Shown: piece by piece, positions 6,602 through 9,886 of the stretch
Layout: each line of letters begins with the position of its first letter
Position numbering within the stretch: the first letter of the stretch is position 1
Origin: Dysgonamonadaceae bacterium
GTDB lineage: Bacteria > Bacteroidota > Bacteroidia > Bacteroidales > Azobacteroidaceae
DNA length: 9,886 nt
Direction: 5' to 3'
Assembly: GCA_031284225.1 (NCBI GenBank)
Contig: JAITAH010000235.1
Span: 1 to 9,886 of the forward strand
Translations under genes and position numbers: made by a program
Notes under the pieces: generated by a model
The model's database searches: none
Told to the model about the DNA's origin: nothing
The model's input: only the letters and a program-made list of their open reading frames with translations

Positions 6602-7291
6602 CTATTTTTGCGTAATTTCTTCAAAAAGTTCCAGGAGTCTTTGATTTTGTTCGGTAATGGTTAAGTTGGAATTGTCGATCACAATAGCGTCGTCGGCTTT
6701 TTTCAAAGGGCCGTCTTTGCGGGTAGAGTCGATGTGGTCGCGTTTCGACAGGTTATATAATACTTCTTCAAACGTGGCGTTTTCGCCTTTGGCAATCAGT
6801 TCTTCCAATCGCCGCTGTGCTCGGATTTCGGGCGAAGCCGTTACAAAAATCTTTAATTCGGCCTCCGGAAAAACGATGGTTCCAATGTCGCGGCCATCCA
6901 TAACAATACCTTTTTCGCGACCCAAGCGTTGTTGCTGTTTTACCATTTCTTCGCGGACGAAACCTACGGCGGCTATCGGACTGACTTTATCTGCCACCGC
7001 CATGCTGCGAATCTCCTTTTCCACATTTCGCCCGTTGAGACAGGTTTCCGATCGGCCGGTTTTGCGGTTTTTTTTGAATGAGATATGGATGTCCGGCAAA
7101 GCTTTCCGCAGACGTTCCAAGTCCAAGTCATCGCCGTTGAAAAATCCGTGTTTCAGACTGTAAAGCGTAACGGCGCGATACATGGCGCCGCTATCAATAT
7201 AGGCGTATCCGATGCGTTTAGCCAAATCTTTGGCCATCGTGCTTTTTCCGCAAGAAGAATGTCCGTCGATAGCGATAACAATGTTTTTCAT
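6602..7291 (-). CDS. cmk: Cytidylate (CMP/dCMP) kinase
   Basis: This 229-residue nucleoside monophosphate kinase phosphorylates CMP and dCMP with ATP in pyrimidine nucleotide metabolism. It shows the P-loop GHSSCGKST from Gly10, the substrate-side segment [14 protein letters not shown], the conserved [12 protein letters not shown], and the lid-region [13 protein letters not shown] typical of bacterial Cmk. Length is normal. Its ATG overlaps the porQ stop by one base (TGATG at 7293-7289), so it is probably translationally coupled to porQ. It ends with TAG, and an in-frame TAA follows after two codons. Confidence 0.96.
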   Translation of the reverse strand: MKNIVIAIDGHSSCGKSTMAKDLAKRIGYAYIDSGAMYRAVTLYSLKHGFFNGDDLDLERLRKALPDIHISFKKNRKTGRSETCLNGRNVEKEIRSMAVADKVSPIAAVGFVREEMVKQQQRLGREKGIVMDGRDIGTIVFPEAELKIFVTASPEIRAQRRLEELIAKGENATFEEVLYNLSKRDHIDSTRKDGPLKKADDAIVIDNSNLTITEQNQRLLELFEEITQK

Positions 7292-8274
7292 CAGATTTCT
7301 TTTGCAGCCAATGAGGTGGCGAGGCTAATCATAAACGATGTTGCAGCTGTATTGTATTTTCCGATGGAGCAACCCACGCTGAACGTTTTGATCCGGACGC
7401 CGGCGCCGGCCGAAAAACCGCCGAATTTGTTCCCGTCTTCCAAGTGCATATCTGCCGACCGCTTGATATTGTAACCCACGCCCAGCCAGAAATTATCGTT
7501 GGGGATAAGTTCGACGCCGACAATCAGGTGTTTCGCCAGCGTTTTGACGAAAGAATCGTCGCCGGCATAAACGTCGTCGAATTTCCATTGTTTCAAATGT
7601 ATTGCCGACAGGGAAAAGCGGATGGGCGCATGGCTCAATTTATGAGAAATGCCGAACTGAATGTCCCAGGGAAGCGCCGACAATTCTTCTTCGTAAGCTT
7701 TGATTTGCCGGCCGATGTTTTTTCCAACCAATCCCCACGTTAATGTATTTTCTTCGTTACAGTAACTCAAACCCACATCCACACCCAGACCGATCGCCGT
7801 GTTGTGATAATAATTGGAGTATAAGAATTTCCCGGAAATTCCGCCGCGCAACCGGTCGGTAATGTCGTGAGACACAAAAACCGTTCCGCAAATATCGCTG
7901 GCCTTCAAATCGCCGATGATTTGATTATCTTCGGTCGTTTCGGTCATGTGGCCGTAGTTTGCATAAATTACCCCAATGCCGAACGAAGTTTTTTCGCTCC
8001 CTTTTTTTGTAAAGATCATATTTCCCACGCCGATATCGGATACGTATGACAAATAATTGATCAATATCGTTTTATCCATTTCGCTGCCGAGAAAGGCCGG
8101 ATTGTCGTAAATTAGTGAAGCATCGTTTTCGACCACCGACACATTGATTCCTCCCAACGCCGACGATCGGGCAGAGTGGGGCAGCAGCAGATAATCGAAC
8201 GTGGTACTGCCTCCTTGCGCCCAAAGCGAAGGTGAAACAACCGATACGAGGAAAATGAGAAATAAATTGCGCAT
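7291..8274 (-). CDS. porQ: Type IX secretion system protein PorQ
   Basis: This 327-residue protein has a signal peptide (probable cleavage after Ala19, LWA/QGG). The mature part is rich in alternating beta strands, as in PorV-like outer membrane barrels. The conserved N-terminal pattern [19 protein letters not shown] followed by [13 protein letters not shown] is characteristic of PorQ/PorV family proteins. In Porphyromonas, PorQ belongs to the type IX secretion attachment machinery. From memory, porQ next to cmk is a conserved Bacteroidota arrangement. Its presence implies that this organism exports proteins with C-terminal sorting domains. No consensus TAnnTTTG promoter was recognised upstream on its strand. 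Confidence 0.9.
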   Translation of the reverse strand: MRNLFLIFLVSVVSPSLWAQGGSTTFDYLLLPHSARSSALGGINVSVVENDASLIYDNPAFLGSEMDKTILINYLSYVSDIGVGNMIFTKKGSEKTSFGIGVIYANYGHMTETTEDNQIIGDLKASDICGTVFVSHDITDRLRGGISGKFLYSNYYHNTAIGLGVDVGLSYCNEENTLTWGLVGKNIGRQIKAYEEELSALPWDIQFGISHKLSHAPIRFSLSAIHLKQWKFDDVYAGDDSFVKTLAKHLIVGVELIPNDNFWLGVGYNIKRSADMHLEDGNKFGGFSAGAGVRIKTFSVGCSIGKYNTAATSFMISLATSLAAKEI

Positions 8275-8353
8275 ATTCGCGAATTGTAATTACTCATTTT
8301 ATAACGCAGAAAAACGGAAAGAATTGTATGTACGTAAATTTCTTACGCAAAAT

Positions 8354-8385
8354 TTTGGAATTTTCCCGTCAAACAGTTACCTTTG
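8354..8385 (+). promoter_or_regulatory. Consensus promoter of rplU-rpmA
   Basis: TTTG (8354-8357) and TACCTTTG (8378-8385) are 20 nt apart, a full match to the Bacteroidota promoter pattern. Transcription would start near 8392, leaving a leader of about 75 nt before rplU. Confidence 0.85.
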
Positions 8386-8403
8386 CCACCTCAAATTCTT
8401 TAA

Positions 8404-8439
8404 GGGTTTATCAAGCGGAAGGCATAAGCCTTTCCACCC
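8404..8439 (+). promoter_or_regulatory. Hairpin in the rplU leader
   Basis: In the untranslated leader GGAAGGC (8417-8423) pairs with GCCTTTCC (8428-8435) around an ATAA loop with one bulged T. An outer helix GGGT (8404-8407) with ACCC (8436-8439) can close it over a 9-nt one-sided loop. Its position before bL21 suggests a possible autoregulatory ribosomal protein leader. No match to a named leader family is claimed. Confidence 0.45.
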
Positions 8440-8467
8440 CCGGAAATAACCTGTAAATAAAAAACAG

Positions 8468-8782
8468 ATGTACGTAATTGTAGAAATTCAAGGTCAACAG
8501 TTTAAAGTTGAAAAAGACCAGAAATTGTATGTTCACCACCTTGAAGGTGAAAGCGGCGCACAAGTGGAATTTTCCAAAGTTCTTCTGGCCGATAATGATG
8601 GAACGGTAACCGTGGGCGCTCCGGTAATCGAAGGAGCCAAAGTGGTGGCCGAAATTGTTGAACCTTTGGTAAAAGGGAAAAAAGTTTTGATTTTCCACAA
8701 AAAGAGAAGAAAAGGCTACCGGAAATTGAACGGTCATCGCCAACAATTTTCGCAAATCGTGATTAAAGACATTCAAGCTTAA
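8468..8782 (+). CDS. rplU: 50S ribosomal protein bL21
   Basis: This 104-residue protein ([20 protein letters not shown]...) matches bL21, which binds 23S rRNA in the large subunit. It has the conserved [10 protein letters not shown] region and the basic C-terminal [17 protein letters not shown] signature. It is first in the rplU-rpmA operon, with a consensus promoter at 8354-8385 and a structured leader. Length and start are normal. Confidence 0.97.
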   Translation: MYVIVEIQGQQFKVEKDQKLYVHHLEGESGAQVEFSKVLLADNDGTVTVGAPVIEGAKVVAEIVEPLVKGKKVLIFHKKRRKGYRKLNGHRQQFSQIVIKDIQA

Positions 8783-8800
8783 TTCGTAAAATCGTAGAAA

Positions 8801-9061
8801 ATGGCACATAAAAAAGGAGTCGGAAGTTCAAAGAACGGACGCGAATCGCACAGTAAACGATTAGGCGTTAAGATTTTTGGCGGTCAAGTCTGCAAAGCGG
8901 GCAATATTCTTATCCGTCAACGAGGCACACAACATCATCCGGGTGAAAATGTAGGTATCGGTCGCGACCATACCCTCTATGCTCTGATCGACGGCAAAGT
9001 GGTATTCCGGAAAAAACGCGACGACAGGTCGTATGTTTCTATCGAACCGCTCGCTGTATAA
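8801..9061 (+). CDS. rpmA: 50S ribosomal protein bL27
   Basis: This 86-residue protein ([20 protein letters not shown]...) matches bL27, whose N-terminal tail reaches the peptidyl transferase centre. Typical are [12 protein letters not shown], the [10 protein letters not shown] segment and GRDHTLYAL. The mature-type N-terminus starts directly at MAHKKG, without the cleavable extension seen in Firmicutes. It lies 18 nt after rplU and is followed by a terminator at 9085-9113. Confidence 0.97.
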   Translation: MAHKKGVGSSKNGRESHSKRLGVKIFGGQVCKAGNILIRQRGTQHHPGENVGIGRDHTLYALIDGKVVFRKKRDDRSYVSIEPLAV

Positions 9062-9084
9062 CTTTTGTAAAAGAGTGATGAGAG

Positions 9085-9113
9085 AAAGAGGCGTCCTTAT
9101 TGGGCGCTTTTTT
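9085..9113 (+). terminator. Rho-independent terminator after rpmA
   Basis: GCGTCC (9091-9096) pairs with GGGCGC (9102-9107), with one G-U pair, around a TTATT loop and is followed by six T (9108-9113). The purine run before the stem (9085-9090) can extend it by pairing with those T. It separates the rplU-rpmA operon from serS. Confidence 0.75.
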
Positions 9114-9126
9114 CGTGTAAAATTGT

Positions 9127-9134
9127 TACCTTTG
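9127..9134 (+). promoter_or_regulatory. serS promoter, -7 box
   Basis: TACCTTTG matches TAnnTTTG exactly and lies 23 nt before the serS ATG. No TTTG is present at the expected -33 position, which overlaps the upstream terminator. The leader is short, with no room for a T-box. Confidence 0.65.
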
Positions 9135-9157
9135 TACATTCATTGACGCCAATCATT

Positions 9158-9886
9158 ATGCTTACATTAAAAGTTATTACGGAAAATACGCAGGAAGTCA
9201 TCGAAAAGCTGGCGAAAAAACGCTACGACGCCCAAGCAATTATCGGAGAAGTGTTGGATACGGACAAAATCCGGAAAACGGCTCAACAAGCGCTGGACGC
9301 TAATTTGTCGCAACTGAATGTCTTGTCGAAGTCCATCGGTCAACTGATGAAAGAAGGGAAAAAAGAAGCGGCCGAAATCGCCCGAAATACAGTGGCTTCC
9401 CTCAAGGAACTCAACCGGCAATTGGAAATCGACCGGAAAGAGGCAGAAAAAAAATTGACAACTTTGCTTTACCAGATTCCCAATTTACCGTCCGACCGTG
9501 TGCCCGAAGGGAAACAGGCGGAAGACAATGTGGTGGAAAAAATCGGCGGCATTATCCCTGTTTTGCCCGAAGGCGCTCTGCCTCACTGGGAATTAGCCAA
9601 GAAATACGATTTGATCGATTTTGAATTGGGGGTGACAATTACCGGCGCCGGTTTTCCGGTTTACAAACAAAAAGGCGCCCAGTAGCAACGCGCCCTTATT
9701 AATTTCTTTTTGGATAATGCCCGCGTAGCAGGATACATCGAAATACAACCGCCTTATCTGGACAATACCGATTCCGGTTACGGAACGGGAAATTTACCGG
9801 ATAAAGAAGGCCAAATGTATCATTGTACGGTCGATGATTTGTATTTGATTCCTACCGCCGAAGTTCCGGTAACGAATATTTATCGC
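9158..9886 (+). CDS. serS: Seryl-tRNA synthetase with an in-frame amber codon, partial at the right edge
   Basis: SerS attaches serine to tRNA-Ser. I start it at the ATG at 9158 ([10 protein letters not shown]), which matches the family; the TTG five codons upstream does not. Residues 1 to about 105 form the coiled-coil tRNA-binding arm. The catalytic core begins near [10 protein letters not shown] and [20 protein letters not shown]. After [11 protein letters not shown] (codon 175) comes TAG at 9683-9685. The same frame then resumes the family sequence without loss: [27 protein letters not shown] and [15 protein letters not shown], which holds the TAE serine-binding loop. In relatives the interrupted segment reads GARLQRAL, so TAG replaces a leucine. 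Stopping at TAG would leave 175 residues without most of the active site. It is a real serS locus carrying either an error, a nonsense variant or a readthrough codon. Confidence 0.9.
9683..9685 (+). other. In-frame TAG in serS (codon 176)
   Basis: The local codons read GGC GCC CAG TAG CAA CGC GCC. The family pattern GA(R/Q)LQRA expects leucine here, so a single T-to-A change from TTG would explain it. No frame change is needed, because both sides are in the same frame. The preceding CAG (Gln) stands where arginine is common in relatives. Confidence 0.9.

Noticed and set aside
8328..8453. A 41-codon open frame upstream of rplU that begins with the same ATGTACGTAA as rplU itself
   Set aside because: It spans the rplU promoter and leader hairpin, its composition is not protein-like, and it shows no recognisable motif. 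The shared 10-mer is probably chance.
9641..9652. 12-bp palindrome ACCGGCGCCGGT
   Set aside because: It lies inside serS and encodes the conserved residues TGAG of the family, so coding sequence explains it.
9683..9685. TAG in serS as a pyrrolysine codon
   Set aside because: No pyrrolysine genes or tRNA are seen in the window, the position is leucine in relatives, and SerS has no known use for pyrrolysine.

Overview
This window looks like a chromosomal segment of a Bacteroidales (Bacteroidota) bacterium. The evidence is the Bacteroidota-type promoter architecture (TAnnTTTG boxes, several with a TTTG about 20 nt upstream), the AT-rich start regions without clear Shine-Dalgarno sequences, and the gene content: a type IX secretion gene (porQ) next to cmk, the rpmB-rpmG-DUF4295 cluster, and a GH109-like protein closest to Bacteroidales sequences as I remember them. 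No phage, transposon, CRISPR array, rRNA or tRNA was recognised.

Layout. Positions 1-986 (-) hold the N-terminal 328 codons of a GH109-like Gfo/Idh/MocA lipoprotein with its own promoter. Positions 1202-1518 (-) are the decayed C-terminal end of a metallophosphoesterase with a one-base frame disruption. Positions 1658-3963 (+) form a three-gene operon: a small zinc-ribbon/HTH DUF2089 protein, an overlapping five-helix YIP1-like membrane protein, and an exported alpha/beta hydrolase. Convergent to it is parA-parB (5646-3990, -), the chromosome segregation pair. The 5647-5882 spacer carries the parA promoter, three clustered DnaA-box-like 9-mers and a terminator. Then come rpmB, rpmG and a 50-residue DUF4295 gene (6494-5883, -) and porQ-cmk (8274-6602, -, overlapping by one base). 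Divergent from porQ are rplU and rpmA (8468-9061, +), a terminator, and serS (9158 to the window end, +).

The main anomaly is serS. Codon 176 is an in-frame TAG at 9683-9685, yet the same frame stays open and highly seryl-tRNA-synthetase-like for all 67 following codons to the window edge. SerS is normally essential, so this is a sequencing or assembly error, a recent nonsense variant, or amber readthrough. TAG also ends cmk and the DUF4295 gene here, and each of those is followed by an in-frame TAA within three codons. Other points of interest are the DnaA-box cluster beside parAB, structured leaders of rpmB (an 11-bp tandem repeat with alternative pairings) and rplU, and a G GGA AAA slippery-type heptamer exactly at the frame break of the metallophosphoesterase remnant.

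Most other genes are ordinary housekeeping: ribosomal proteins bL21, bL27, bL28 and bL33, CMP kinase, ParAB and seryl-tRNA charging. I found no convincing new multi-gene system.
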